Shown here piece after piece: positions 35,201 through 48,227 of a stretch of DNA of 64,000 nt. The notes beneath the pieces were generated by a model, which had not been told where the DNA came from, made no database searches, and saw nothing but the letters and a program-made list of their open reading frames with translations. The stretch lies in assembly GCA_049724395.1 (NCBI GenBank), contig JAUGWO010000007.1:186001-250000 (forward strand), read 5' to 3'. This DNA comes from Spongospora subterranea f. sp. subterranea. Its lineage: Eukaryota > Endomyxa: Phytomyxea > Phytomyxea > Plasmodiophorida. Made by a program: the position numbers and the translations under genes. Numbering within the stretch: the stretch's first letter is position 1; the number at the start of each line of letters is the position of its first letter.

Positions 35201-38200
35201 AGATATCTAAAGCTGGCGTCCAAATACAGAAATTGATTGCCAATACTGGAGACACATTGAAGGTGGGATGAAATTCTTTACCTCAGATGGTACCTCGTTA
35301 ATTAATCACGTTGTTAATTTTCAGATATCGAAGGGCGCCCCAACTTGGAAGGTGTATGTCCAATATCTCCAAGAACATGTTAGACAAGGTCTTGCCAAGG
35401 TGATCTCGATGCCAGTCCGTTCACCATAAGCGGTTCTAAAATTCCTATAAGGTCCTGTCTTCATCCGTCGAGTTTGTGATTGAGAATATCGATCATGAGA
35501 AGATTCAAGCCACAGAGCTTCCGCCAATGATGGAGATCAAACTTGGGCTTTACAATAAGGATGTTTTATTCAACGCTAAAGATCTGCACATATTAACCGC
35601 ATCGACAAGTGGAACTGACATATGGCTTATGGTCAGGATCACCTTTTATATTCAGTCAAAATGGTTTCTGACTGAGAGATTTGGGCTGTATCGATAGGTT
35701 AATTCATGGGTGGAAGGATTCTTCGAAATCGGGAAGATCATCCCTCGAGTCGACGCGAACGAGGGGGACTACACAACTGACTTGAAATCTGATCCTAATA
35801 TTGTCAAGCTCATGGCGAATTTCAGCCGACATCTGGCTAGAAATCAGGAGCTGTGCAATGATTATCGAAATATGTTCATGCAATTTGAAGATTTATGGAC
35901 GAAAGACAGGAATATTGATTTCCGTGACTTTTTGATATCGGAACGAGCGGCCGCAGATTCGTCATCTACCGGTGCTGGGAATAAAGGAGAAGGCGTCAAT
36001 TCTGATGGCGTAGCCGTTTTAGAAGAAGGCGCTAACGAAAATGATGGCAATAATTCTCAGGCTAATGGTTTACCGCCGTTGAGCGCTTTTGAGGCCAAAA
36101 TAATGCACTACAAGAGCATTCAATTCAAGATAGACGAGATGAAGACGTCAATAGAAATCGGCTGGTTGAGAATCAATGCTCAACCTATCAAACAGGCTCT
36201 GTCCACATGGGCAAGTAAATGGATTCATACGTACACATCATTCCTGCAGAATCAAATCACCAGGCAACTCGTTGGACTCGACAACTTCATGAATCAGGTA
36301 AACAATAATATCACTGGGATCAAGGGGAAAGAGCTTATGGTTTGGGCGTCCTAGATCACTCTTGGACTTGAAGCTGATATTCCAGAAGGGGATACTGACG
36401 CGCTAGAAAGGAGCCTGACGTTCATTCACGAGGTTCGCACACGTAATGCGTCAACGATGGCCTCATTTGCCCCATTACACGCAATGGTGAGTCTTCTCAA
36501 GAAACATGGGATGACGTTAAAGGAATATGAGATCAAAATGCTGGACGATGCTCCAGTACGATGGGAGTTTACTGTTGATAAAGTCTATAAAGTAATACTC
36601 GGCATTGAGTTGCAATCCATTTCACAGCTCAATACCCTCTTTCAAAGGTAAAGGAGAAGATAACTCCCTTCCAAGATCGTGGTGTCAATAGCATCAACCT
36701 GAAATCGGAAGCGTTTGCCGATCAGCTACGGGTCTTCAGGACAGCATTTAGAGACGAGGCACCTTTTTCGTTTGATATTCAACCTCATGAGGTTATGTTG
36801 TGTGGTCGCCCACACCTCTATCCAGCGATGCTAACCCTGATATAAATACTATAGGCGTACAAGAACATCTCGTATTTTGACACCCAAATCACCATCGTGG
36901 AAAAAGCGGCAGCGGAGCTGAATCGACTGGAAGGGCTATTTGAGCTGAGTATATCCAGTTATAGAGAGATTCCATTATCAAGGAAAGAGAATAGGCTTTT
37001 GAAGATCTTATGGGATATGATATCAATGGTCTCATTCTTGTTCGCGGATTGGAAAACCACCCTATGGGACTCAATAGACACAGAATCCCTCATGGAAAAG
37101 GCCAAGAATTTACAGAAACGGATTGGCGCTTTGCCTAAAGAGATGCGAGGATGGAAAGCATACGCTGGTAGGCGCTCAAGCGGACTTTGACCGCAAATAT
37201 GATTTTAATCATAAGATCAACAGGGCTTCAAAACGATGTTAAGAACATGATGACGGTTCTACCCCTTGTGAACCTGCTCCATTCTCCATCAATGCAGGAT
37301 CGACATTGGACTCAATTGATGAATGTGACTCAGAAACAGTTCACAATGGGTCCTCAGTTCTGTCTCTCTGATCTTCTAGCGCTCGAGCTTCATAAGTATA
37401 TTCCAATAATATTTATAATCAAATTTTCTCACCTTTTCTGGTCAGATTCGTGACAGACGTTGAAGAGATCGTAGAGCTAGCTACGAAGCAGAATAAAATC
37501 GGGAATCAGCTCAAGAAGATCGCCGCTCAATGGATCGATCTTCCCTTACAGTTTGGCGCTCATCGCGATGTTCCTAGCGTGTTGGTGATCAAAGCCCCCG
37601 ATGAGGTTCTATTAGCTCTGGAAGAGAATATGGCTATGCTGCAAGGAATAGCAGGCCAGGGTCGATACGTTGAACACTTTATCAGTGAAGTTGAGAAGTG
37701 GCAAAGCGATCTCGGCACAACAGAGACAGTTTTACATGACTGGCTGGAAGTCCAGGGAAAATGGTCCAGCTTACAGAGCATTTTCATTAGCTCACAAGAT
37801 ATCAGAGTGCAATTACCAGAAGATAGCAAACGGTATGTGGCATAAACGTAGTCAACAGCGTACCGCTGCAATCAAATCAACATATCAATCATGCTCATTG
37901 TCTAGATTCGATGGAATTGATACTGATTTCCGGGAGTTGATGAAAGAGGCATCAAATCTACCCAATACTATACAGGCGTGCACATGGCCTGGACGATCAC
38001 AACTCTTGGTTGACATGAAATCTGGACTTGAAAAATGTGAGAAGAGTTTGAATCAATATCTGGAGACAAAAAAGGTCAGAATCATTTCCAAGAACGACTT
38101 ATAGAGAATGGCTTTTGAATAGACATATCAACAGGTCGCATTCCCCAGATTCTACTTTTTAAGCAATACAGCATTATTGGATATTCTCAGCAACGGCAAC

Positions 38201-41200
38201 AACCCTCAAGCTGTTCAAGCGCATCTCGGCGACTGCTTTGATAATATAAAGAAATTGGAGTTTGAGATAGATGGTAGTACAGGGAAGCCGACTAAAAATG
38301 CAATTGGGATGTACAGCAAGGACGGTGACGAGGTAAGATTTCATAGAAACCCAATGCACTGAATCAGTAGCTAACAATGAGGTATCAATCAGTACGTGCC
38401 GTTCATTAGGCCGTTTACATGTGATGGACCAGTTGAGGTGTGGCTAAATGGATTGGTCGATATCATGAGAGAAACGCTTCGCGACATCCTGGAGCGGTCG
38501 AAGTTCGCCGCCGATCAGTGGGAGATTGAGAAATCACGTCACGAATGGCTATTTGACTATTGCGCGCAAATCGCCTTAACAGCGTCACAAGTGCTTTGGA
38601 CAGAAGAGGTTGAGGCTCAGTTCGACGCACAGGCCGATGGCAACGAACAAGCATTTAAAGAATACTTGAAGGTAATGCGATCTTTCTGAAATGATTTCGC
38701 TATTGTGAATCTGATTTAATCGGGCCAGGTTCTTAATGATCGGCTTGGCAAGCTAATCGGTCTAGTATTGGGAAAGCTTAGTCGAGAAGATCGTATCAAG
38801 ATCATCACATTAATCACAGTTGATGTCCATAACCGGGATGTTGTCCAGAGTCTGATCACAAACAAGATCGAGCAGGTGAATGCATTCGCCTGGCAATCCC
38901 AACTCCGATATAAGTGGATATCGGACTGTCGCGATTGCAAAATCCTCGTGGCCGATGCCTCCTTTACGTATTCGTATGAGTATATTGGCAATACCGGACG
39001 GCTGGTTATAACGCCGTTGACCGATCGCTGCTACATCACCTTGACTCAGGTCGATTTCTTTGCCACACATTATGTTCGTGGAAGGAGCTCATTCTTTCAT
39101 TCAGGCACTGAGATTGATTATGGGTGGCGCTCCAGCTGGTCCCGCAGGAACTGGCAAAACCGAGACGACCAAGGATTTAGGACGCGGAATGGGATTAGCA
39201 GTTTATGTGTTCAACTGCTCAGAACAGATGAATGTGGAGAGTTTGGGTATTTTGCTCAATTTCTGGTTTCAAACCCTTCGATTAAGTGCTCGACGATATA
39301 GGTGCTATTTTCAAGGGACTTTCACAAACTGGAGCATGGGGATGTTTTGATGAGTTCAATCGTATTCCTATTGAGGTTCTATCGGTCGTATCAACACAAT
39401 TCAGCACCATTCTCAACGCTATTCGTGAGAAGAAAACAAGGTAGAAACAATGTTTATTCGACTTTTTTCAACAATTCATTTTCAATCCAGGTTTGATTTC
39501 ATGGGGGAGAACATCAGCTTAGTGCCGACTATTGGTGCTTTCATCACGATGAACCCTGGTTATGCAGGGCGAACTGAACTGCCCGAAAACCTGAAAGCGC
39601 TGTTCCGGTCGTGCGCGATGGTCGTACCCGATATGCAGATGATTTGTGAGAATATGCTAATGAGTGAAGGATTTCTCAACGCTCGTCCTCTGGCCCTGAA
39701 GTTCATTACCCTATATAGTTTAAGCTCAGAGCTACTTTCGAAACAGGCTCATTATGATTGGGGTCTTCGTGCCACCAAAGCCGTCCTTCGTGTCGCCGGA
39801 TCACTGAAACGCGCCGAACCGTCGACTAGCGAGGACAAAATTTTGATGAGGGCGCTTCGTGATTTCAACCTCCCCAAAGTTGTGTCCGAGGATACGCCTA
39901 TTTTCATTCGCCTCGTTATGGACCTATTCCCAGGAATCACAATCGAACGCAAAAGTGACGAATCGCTGACTTCCGCTATTCAGTTCTGCACCAAAGAGTG
40001 TAATTTACAAGCAGAGGAGACGTTCATACTTAAGGTGAGGTATCGTCACCAAAAAACGTTTATTTTGCTAATCAATGCTTTGCTGTATTTAGACAGTTCA
40101 GCTTGCCGAATTACTTGAAATTCGCCATTCCGTTTTTGTGATTGGTCCCACAGGATGCGGCAAATCAGAGAGCTGGAAGGTCTTATTTCGCGCTTTCAAC
40201 CGTTTGGGGCAAAAATGTGTCTCTGAGATCTTTAATCCGAAAGCCATCAGGAACGATGAATTATATGGTTGGCTCACTAAAACTGATTGGAACGATGGGA
40301 TTCTCAGCAGTATAATGAGGTAAATCTGTGGGTTTCTGCTCCCGGCTAGCATTTGATCCGGTCATGAACAGGAACATGTCGAGGAATAATCCTCCATACA
40401 ATGATCAGCAGAAGTGGAAAATGGTGGTGCTGGATGGAGATATTGATCCGGCATGGATTGAGTCTTTAAACACGGTTATGGACGACAATAAGGTTTTGAA
40501 ACCCATAATTTGATCTAGGCGGTCGATTGATAATCGTTGTGCTGCACTACAGGTTCTGACTCTTGTATCCAATGAGCGAATCCCATTAACACCGCCAATG
40601 CGATTATTGTTCGAGATATCTAGTTTAGCTAATGCCACTCCAGCTACTGTCAGTCGAGCTGGAATCATCTACATCAACGAGAAAGATATCGGATGGAAGC
40701 CGTTCGTTGATTCGTGGATTGCATCACGAGACGACGAAGAAGGAACAATCAACTCTTCTGTCGCTGTTCAACAAGTACGTGACGCCAGAGACGCTGGAAT
40801 ACATCAGGCGAAACTTCAAGACCATCGTGCCCCAATCCGATATAATGAGAGTTCAAGGGCTGTGCTATCTCTTGGAGGGATTGCTTCCCAAGCTGGCCAC
40901 ACACAAGAAGAGCTTACCTTCTGTGGATAAGATGCCTCCCGCAATGGAGAAGGAGCTCTTCGAAATGTATTTCGTGTTCGCTTGCGTATGGGCGTTCGGT
41001 GGTGCCCTCGTCATTGATAAGCAGCGAAACCATCGCACAGAATTCAGCTCGTGGTTCAAGAATGCATTCCAAACCGTGAAATATCCCCTCCCAGAAGCAA
41101 ATCAGCCCCGTTATGAAGTATTCGATTATTTCGCATCGACTGAGGATTGTAAACTGCAGCTCTGGCAGACGATAGTTCCAGATTACAAAGTCGATGAATT

Positions 41201-44200
41201 AGCGTCGACGACGGACGTCACCGATATCGTCGTCCCCACACCAGATACGATCCGATTAACGTTCCTGATGGACGCCCTAGTTCGTCAGCGGAAACCGGTC
41301 CTGTTTGTGGGAACGGCTGGAACAGGGAAGACGTGCATTGTCAAACAGTATCTGTCGTCGGTGGCGGAGGAGATGCTCTCAGCCAATATCAACCTGAACT
41401 CTCGTACCGACGCAGCCGCGCTGCAGACCATCATGGAGCAGCCTATCGATAAACGGAGCGGGAGAATATATGGACCGCCCGGAAACAGGAAGCTCATCTA
41501 TTTCGTCGACGATCTGAATATGCCGTTTGTCGATATGTATGGAACGCAGTCCCCTGAGGCGTTCCTGCGACAGCATATGGACTATGGGTGCTGGTATGAT
41601 CGGGCGAAACTCGAGAAGAAGGAGATCAAGGATGTGCAATACATCGCCTGTATGAACCCAACAGCGGGAAGCTTCTTCGTCAATCCACGACTGATGCGCC
41701 ATTTCACCACGTTCGCCTGCAGCTATCCGTCAGAAGAGAACATCAAGCGAATTTATTTGTCGATTCTATCTGGTCATCTAAGGCTGTTCCCGAAAGACCT
41801 ACAGGCATTAGCTGCACCTATGGTTCAGGCATCCATCAACTTGTTCGCCTCCGTTAGCGAACGATTCATGCCAACGGCCGGCAATTTCCATTACCTATTC
41901 AACCTCAGGGACCTTACCAACATCTTCCAAGGAGTTTGCCGATCGACTCCGTCGACAATTACCAACCAACTGGGTTTCGTTCGCCTTTGGATCAACGAGG
42001 CCTCACATGTGTTCTCCGATCGACTCACGTCCGACACTGATATGGAGCGATTTGAAACAATACTGAAGGATAAGGTTAAGGAGTCGTTCACTGAACTGGA
42101 TCAAGAACAGCTCGGTGCTCGTCCGGTCATATTCACGACATTTACTGGCGACAGTGGACAGGAGCGAAAGTATACGCAAGTGGCAGATTATGCTACGCTG
42201 AATGCATCGTTGACCAACTACCTGCAAGAGTACAACGATAACAATCCGGTTATGGACCTGGTTCTGTTTGGTATGGCTATGGAGCATATCTGCCGTATCG
42301 CCAGGATCATCGAGAATCCGAATGGCAATGCGTTATTGGTTGGGGTCGGTGGAAGTGGTAAACAGAGTCTGGCGCGTCTAGCGTCGTCCCATCTGTGGAT
42401 ACGAGACGTTCCAGATATCAGTGACGAAGACCTATGGAATACCTGAGCTGAAGGCGGATCTGCAGGAGCTGTATAAGAAATCCGGGGTGAAAAACACCAA
42501 GATCACTTTCCTGTTGACGGATTCCCAGATTGCTAATGAGCATTGGCTGGTTTATATCAACGATCTTCTGGCTTCTGGGTATATCCCTGATCTATTCGAA
42601 GTTGACGAGAAAGACTCCATCTACGGCGCGTTGAGAAATGAAGCCAGAGCAGCCGGCGTTCAGACCGAGAGTAAGGACGCGATGCAAGATTTCTTCCTGT
42701 CAAAAGTCAAGCGCAATCTTCATGCGGTTCTGTGTTTCTCCCCTGTTGGAGAGAAGTTTCGCGTGCGATGTCGTCAATTCCCTGGTCTGTTTAATTGCAC
42801 CAGCATTGACTGGTTCCATCCCTGGCCGCAAGAGGCGCTCGTCTCCGTTGCCTATCGATTCCTGGCGGATATTGAGTTCACAGACGATGGCCAACGGGAG
42901 AATATCGCCCATCATATGGCCGAAGTCCATCTGTCTGTTCTAACGAAGCCTCGAAACGATATCTTTCTGTCCAAAAGCGATATAACTACACCACGCCCAA
43001 GAGCTATCTTGAATTGATCTCATTCTACAAGCTTCTCCTAGGGCAGAAAAAGGAAAAGTAAGAGACGTTGATGTGCATTTGATCCGGGTTTCGATATATT
43101 GAACTGAAACTGTTTAGGCTTGGAATGCAAACTGCTCGTTTGGAAAAAGGTATCGCGACCCTGCAAAAAACTCAACAAGACGTGTCTCTACTGAAAGAGG
43201 ATTTGCAACGAACGCTGAAAATTGTGGCTCAGAAAAGCGCCCGGGCCACAGACCTCATTGCAGTGATGGGCGTCGAAAGAGGCAAAGTTGAAGAGCAACA
43301 GGCACTTGCGAATATCGAGGCCGAGAAAGGGAAAACGGTTGCCGATGCGGCGAACGCAATCAAGGGTGATTGCGAGGTGGCTTTGGCGCAAGCATTGCCA
43401 ATTCTCGAGCAAGCTAGTGAAGCTGTCAACTGTTTGAGCAAAGACTCGCTAACGATGCTGAAATCGTTCAAATCCCCAACAGCGGCGGTGATAGACGTGA
43501 CCAAGGCCACATACATACTCATGACTGGGAAGAAGGCTGGAAAGTTCGACTGGAACATGGCGAAGAAGATGATGGCCAGTGTCGATCAGTTCTTGCGCCA
43601 GTTGAAGGCCGTCGACGCTCGAGAGCTGAACGAGACCACCATCAGCGAACTGACCCCGATACTGGCGCTGGAACATTTTCAATATGAGCCGATGATGGCT
43701 GTCTCTTCGGCAGCAGCAAATCTCTGTAAATGGATCATCAGTTCGGTCCAATATAACTCCATCTACAAGAACGTGGCCCCTAAGATGGCGGCGAAAGCCA
43801 AGTCTGAAGCCGAATACGAAGACGCCATGCAGAAGCTGGCCATTGTCCAGAAGAAGGTTGCCGATATGAAGACGGAACTTGATAAGGTGACCAGCAAACT
43901 ACAAGAGGCCATCAACGAGAAGAATCAGGTCGAGGAAGACGCACGCGTCTGCCAGCAACGCCTGTCGCTGGCCAACCGCCTTGTGAATGGATTGGCGGAC
44001 GAGAATGAGCGATGGGGTCGGGGAATTGTCGACTTCCAAGAGAAGAGAAGGCCAGAACGATAGTCGGCGATGTATTACTTGGAGCCGCATTTGTGTCTTA
44101 TATTGGCGCGTTCGATCAAGATTTCCGATTGTCCTTGTGGCAGTCAACGTGGCTTCCTGATCTGACGTAAATACCAACTTTGTGGCAAATGATTATGGTT

Positions 44201-47200
44201 TGGTGGAGAGCTAAAATGAAATTTTGTTGTTAGGGAGAAAGGGATTCCTTTAACCCCTGGGATAACACCATTTTCGGTATTGACTGATGAAGCGACCATA
44301 GCCGGATGGAAGAATGAAGGCCTTCCAGCTGATACGATATCGCTGGAGAATGGAGCCATCATCACGCAATGCCAGCGATGGCCGTTATTGATCGACCCTC
44401 AGCTCCAAGGTGTGAAATGGATTAGAGGACGCGAGAAGGATCTCAAGGTTTGTCGTTCGATTGTTGCTAATGAGTCTGTCTGGTCATTTCTGTTCTCGAT
44501 CAGGTCGTCTCATTGACCGGCCCCAAATGGCTCAACACTGTGATCAACGCTGTTCAAAATGGGTATACTGTCCTAGTAGAGAATCTAGGTGAAGAAATCG
44601 ATGGATTATTAGATCCACTTATATCCCGTTCGTTCTTCAAAAGGGGTCGTAGTCTGTTCATTCGCTTGGGTGGAGAAGAGGTCTGTAAATAATCGCTTCT
44701 TTCCGAATCTCCATTCCCAAATTCTCACCAGCTCCACGATGTTGTCTGAGTTCAGGTCCCATATGATGATAATTTCCAGCTATATTTGCAGACCAAGTTG
44801 GCTAATCCACATTATAAGCCTGAGGTTGCCGCTCAGTGCACCCTGATCAATTTCATCGTGACAGAATCCGGTCTTGAAGATCAGTTGTTGGCTTTAGGTC
44901 TGTCTATCGTCATTCTTCACAAACAATTTTACAGACTCTAATTCGTCGTCTTCTGAACTGCAGTTGTGAATAAAGAGAAACCAGAGTTAGAAGAGCGTCG
45001 AACGGCCCTTGTCCGATCTATTCAATCAGTACATGGTTAATCTGAATGATCTGGAAAACGAGCTGCTGTTCAAGCTGAGCAATGCTCCTGACGATATTCT
45101 ATCGGACGTCTCGCTGATTGAAGGTCTGGAATCCACCAAGATCGCGGCCGTAGAGATTGTGAAGAAAGTCGAAGCCGCTAAGGAGCAGGAGATCGCGATC
45201 AACAAGACCCGTAATGAGTTCAGGATGGTTGCCGCCGAGGCGTCCTGGGTCTATTTTTTGATCAACTCCCTACAGCTCATCGACCATATGTACCGATATT
45301 CCCTGGACGCGTTCGTTGGTTTCTTCTACAAGGCCATTGATCGTTCGACCAAAGCTGATAACACTCGCGATCGTGTCAAGAATCTCACTGAAAAGATCCG
45401 TCTGACCATTTTCACCTGGGTTTGTCGTGGGTTGTTTGAGAAACACAAGTTGATCTTCAGTTCTCAACTTGTGTTTCGTTTGGCCGAGAGAGGGGTATTG
45501 TCTGTCGCCTTTTCTCGCGAGCATTTCCAATTCCTAGTCGGTGATACCAAAAAGGTATCTACACCCTCCATCAACGTGTAATACGGAATTTGACATTGTG
45601 GAACACGTCAGCTTGGGGTTGAGAACCCTTTACCTTTCTTATCAGCGGCGTCATGGGCGTCAGTTCAAGCATTAGTCGAATTGGAGGGATTCCAGGCGTT
45701 GGCCAAAGATATGATTGCATCGCCGAACCGGTTCAAAGACTGGTACTTGAAAGCTCGGCCCGAGTCAACTCCGTTGCCATTGGATTGGCGAAAGCTTGAT
45801 GAATCTGCCCCGTTTATGAAATTGCTTGTGGTGAAGTGTATGCGCCCTGACCGAATTACCACAGCGATCGCCAATTTTGTCGGTTCCTCATTACCCAATG
45901 GTAAATCCTATACCGAGTTGGACGCTCAAAACTCGTTCTTCGACGTCTTGGAGACCTCATTCAATGACAGTAATCCGGTCACCCCTCTGTAATAACATAT
46001 TTGGAATAGTTTTTCTGTATCTACCGCTAATCTGTATCCGTCGTTCAGGTTCTTCATATTGTCTGCCGGTGCCGATCCAGTTGCAACCGTGATGACCTTG
46101 GCCAAGAAGCTTGGAATGGCCAACGGCAGGGTTCATCGGGTGGCCATGGGTCAAGGGCAAGACATTATCGCCATGGCACGCCTGGAAATCGCCCATAAAG
46201 AGGGATCGTGGGTGATACTCGAGAACATCCATCTCATGCCGAAATGGACATTGGAGCTAGAGAAGAAACTGGACGAGTTCGCTATTCAGCAATCGCATCC
46301 TGATTTCCGCGTCTTCCTGTCGGCCGAGCCAAACGATAAGATTCCAATCGGGTTGCTCGAACGATCCATTAAGTTAACTAATGAGCCGCCCCAAGGTCTG
46401 AAATCCAATTTAAAAAGGTTCGATTGAACCGCTGCCGTAATTCATCGATCATCAGCTAAGCATCATTTCCATGAATTCAGGGCGTTCGCCAACTTCGACA
46501 AGGATGAATTTGAGTTCAAGGACCCAAAAATTAAAAGCATTCTCTTTGCGCTGTGCCATTTTCACTCTGTTGTGCTGGAAAGGAAGAAGTTTGGACCAAA
46601 AGGATGGAACGTCATGTACCCATTCAGTACAGGAGATTTGATGGATTCAGCCACCGTCCTTTCCAACTATTTAGAGACAGCTGGCGAAAAGGTTCGTGAT
46701 CGTTAGGCAGTGCAAGAAATTTTGCTCAGAAAATATAGGTTCCTTGGGACGATCTACGATATATATTCGGTGAGATCATGTATGGAGGGCATATTACTGA
46801 CGATTGGGATCGGCTACTCTGCTCAACCTATCTGAAATTCTATCTCCGCGACGAACTATTTGACGAAATGGAGCTGCTGCCGTACGTCGAACAGACAAGT
46901 GAGGAGCACTTTAGAGCTCCTCCTGTTTTGCCATATGATGAATACTTCACCTATATCGATCGGGAACTGCAATTCGAGAGTCCAGTATTGTTCGGTCTTC
47001 ATCCCAACGCTGAGATAGGGGTCCGAACCAAAGAATCAAGGTTCGTTTTCATAAAATCCCCATTTACTCGACCTCTGATAGGACTTTGCGTGGTTCAGCG
47101 ATCTATTTTCGAATTTGTTGGAGCTGCAGCCCAAAGGGTCAGCCGGTGCCGATGGTGGTAAAGGAAGTTCTTCCAGAATAGAGCAAGTCCTCGAAGCTCT

Positions 47201-48049
47201 CCAGGACAAATTCCGCGACATCCGATTCGATATGGAGGAGCTATCGGCAGCTCTTACCGAAGAGGAGCGAGGACCATACCAGAACGTTTTCATGCAAGAG
47301 TGTACGCGAATGAATGCTTTAACAGATGAGATCAACCGCTCACTCACTGAACTCGACAATGGGCTATCTGGGGCATTGACAAGGAATTCTCGAATGGAAG
47401 CGCTTGAAGTAGCATTATTCCTAAATCGTATTCCAACGACATGGGTAAGATCGGCCAACTAATCTGAGATCAATAACTGAATCTGAATGCGGTTTAGGCT
47501 GCGGTCGCATATCCGTCGTTGAGAGATTTAGCGACCTGGGTCGAGGATCTTCTTCTTCGTATTGCTCAACTACAGCGATGGGTTGATAACCCGACTGTCC
47601 TTCCTGTGGTCGTCCAGCTGCCTTATCTGTTCAATCCTCAATCGTTCCTGACGGCCATCATGCAGATCACGGCGCAAAGGAACAATCTAGAGCTGGATAA
47701 GCTGGTAGTGCAAACCGAGGTGACCAGGTATGAGCCTGAGCAGATTGATGGACCGGCAAGGGACGGTGCATATGTGTCGGGCCTCAAAATAGTTGGCGCT
47801 AGATGGAACACCAAATTAGGGATATTAGAGGATTCCCAACCAAGAGAGATGTTCATGGAACTACCAGTCATCAACTGCCGAGCCGTTCTTGCTGATAAAC
47901 AAGAGAAGACCGGGGTCTACAACTGCCCTGTTTACAAAACGCAAAGACGAGGACCAACCTACGTATTTGCGGCTGGATTACGAACCAAATTGCCACCAGC
48001 AAAATGGGTTCTCAACGGTGTTGTATTATTGCTAGAGGTTGACGGATAA
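32294..48049 (+). CDS. axonemal outer-arm dynein heavy chain, beta-type (DNAH9/11/17-like)
   Basis: One gene of about 37 introns. Tail: [26 protein letters not shown]. Linker and motor follow, with P-loops GPAGTGKT (AAA1, about 39138), GPTGCGKS (AAA2, about 40144), GTAGTGKT (AAA3, about 41309) and GVGGSGKQ (AAA4, about 42342). The coiled-coil microtubule-binding stalk is 43120-44050; AAA5-6 and a C-terminal domain follow, ending [15 protein letters not shown]. It powers outer-arm sliding in the flagellar axoneme. Exons up to 40.55 kb are clean. Five frame breaks lie between 40.74 and 45.02 kb: near 40741, 42388-42390, 42938-42941, 44039-44050 and 45018-45022. All read as added bases (1, 1, 2, 5, 1). 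A donor at 32967 reads ATAAGG instead of GTAAGG. The exon 1-2 junction near 32440-32465 is unresolved. In-frame TAG at 36352-36354 is the end of a 57-bp intron. Pseudogene decay or assembly errors are both possible. Confidence 0.88.
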
Positions 48050-48227
48050 AGCTATTGTTTATTGTACCTAAATAATCTTCAAATACAATTGGAATATGAA
48101 TGGCTATTGAAATATTGTTATTGTGCCGTCTCTGTCTTTCATTGCTCTGCAATCATACGTGTAGTAAACTTGCCGAGTACCGGTGACGATCTGTCTTGAA
48201 TTTCCGATAGTCAATTGACTCAATGAG

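Noticed and set aside
36298-36354. In-frame TAG in the dynein tail, as a sign of stop-codon reassignment or a lesion
   Set aside because: The TAG is the last three bases of a 57-bp phase-0 intron (GTAAAC...CCTAG). Removing it joins DNFMNQ to ITLGLEAD, the expected dynein sequence.
41285-41702. Minus-strand ORFs over the dynein AAA3 region
   Set aside because: They mirror a conserved + strand coding sequence with clear P-loop motifs. Long antisense frames are expected from its base composition.
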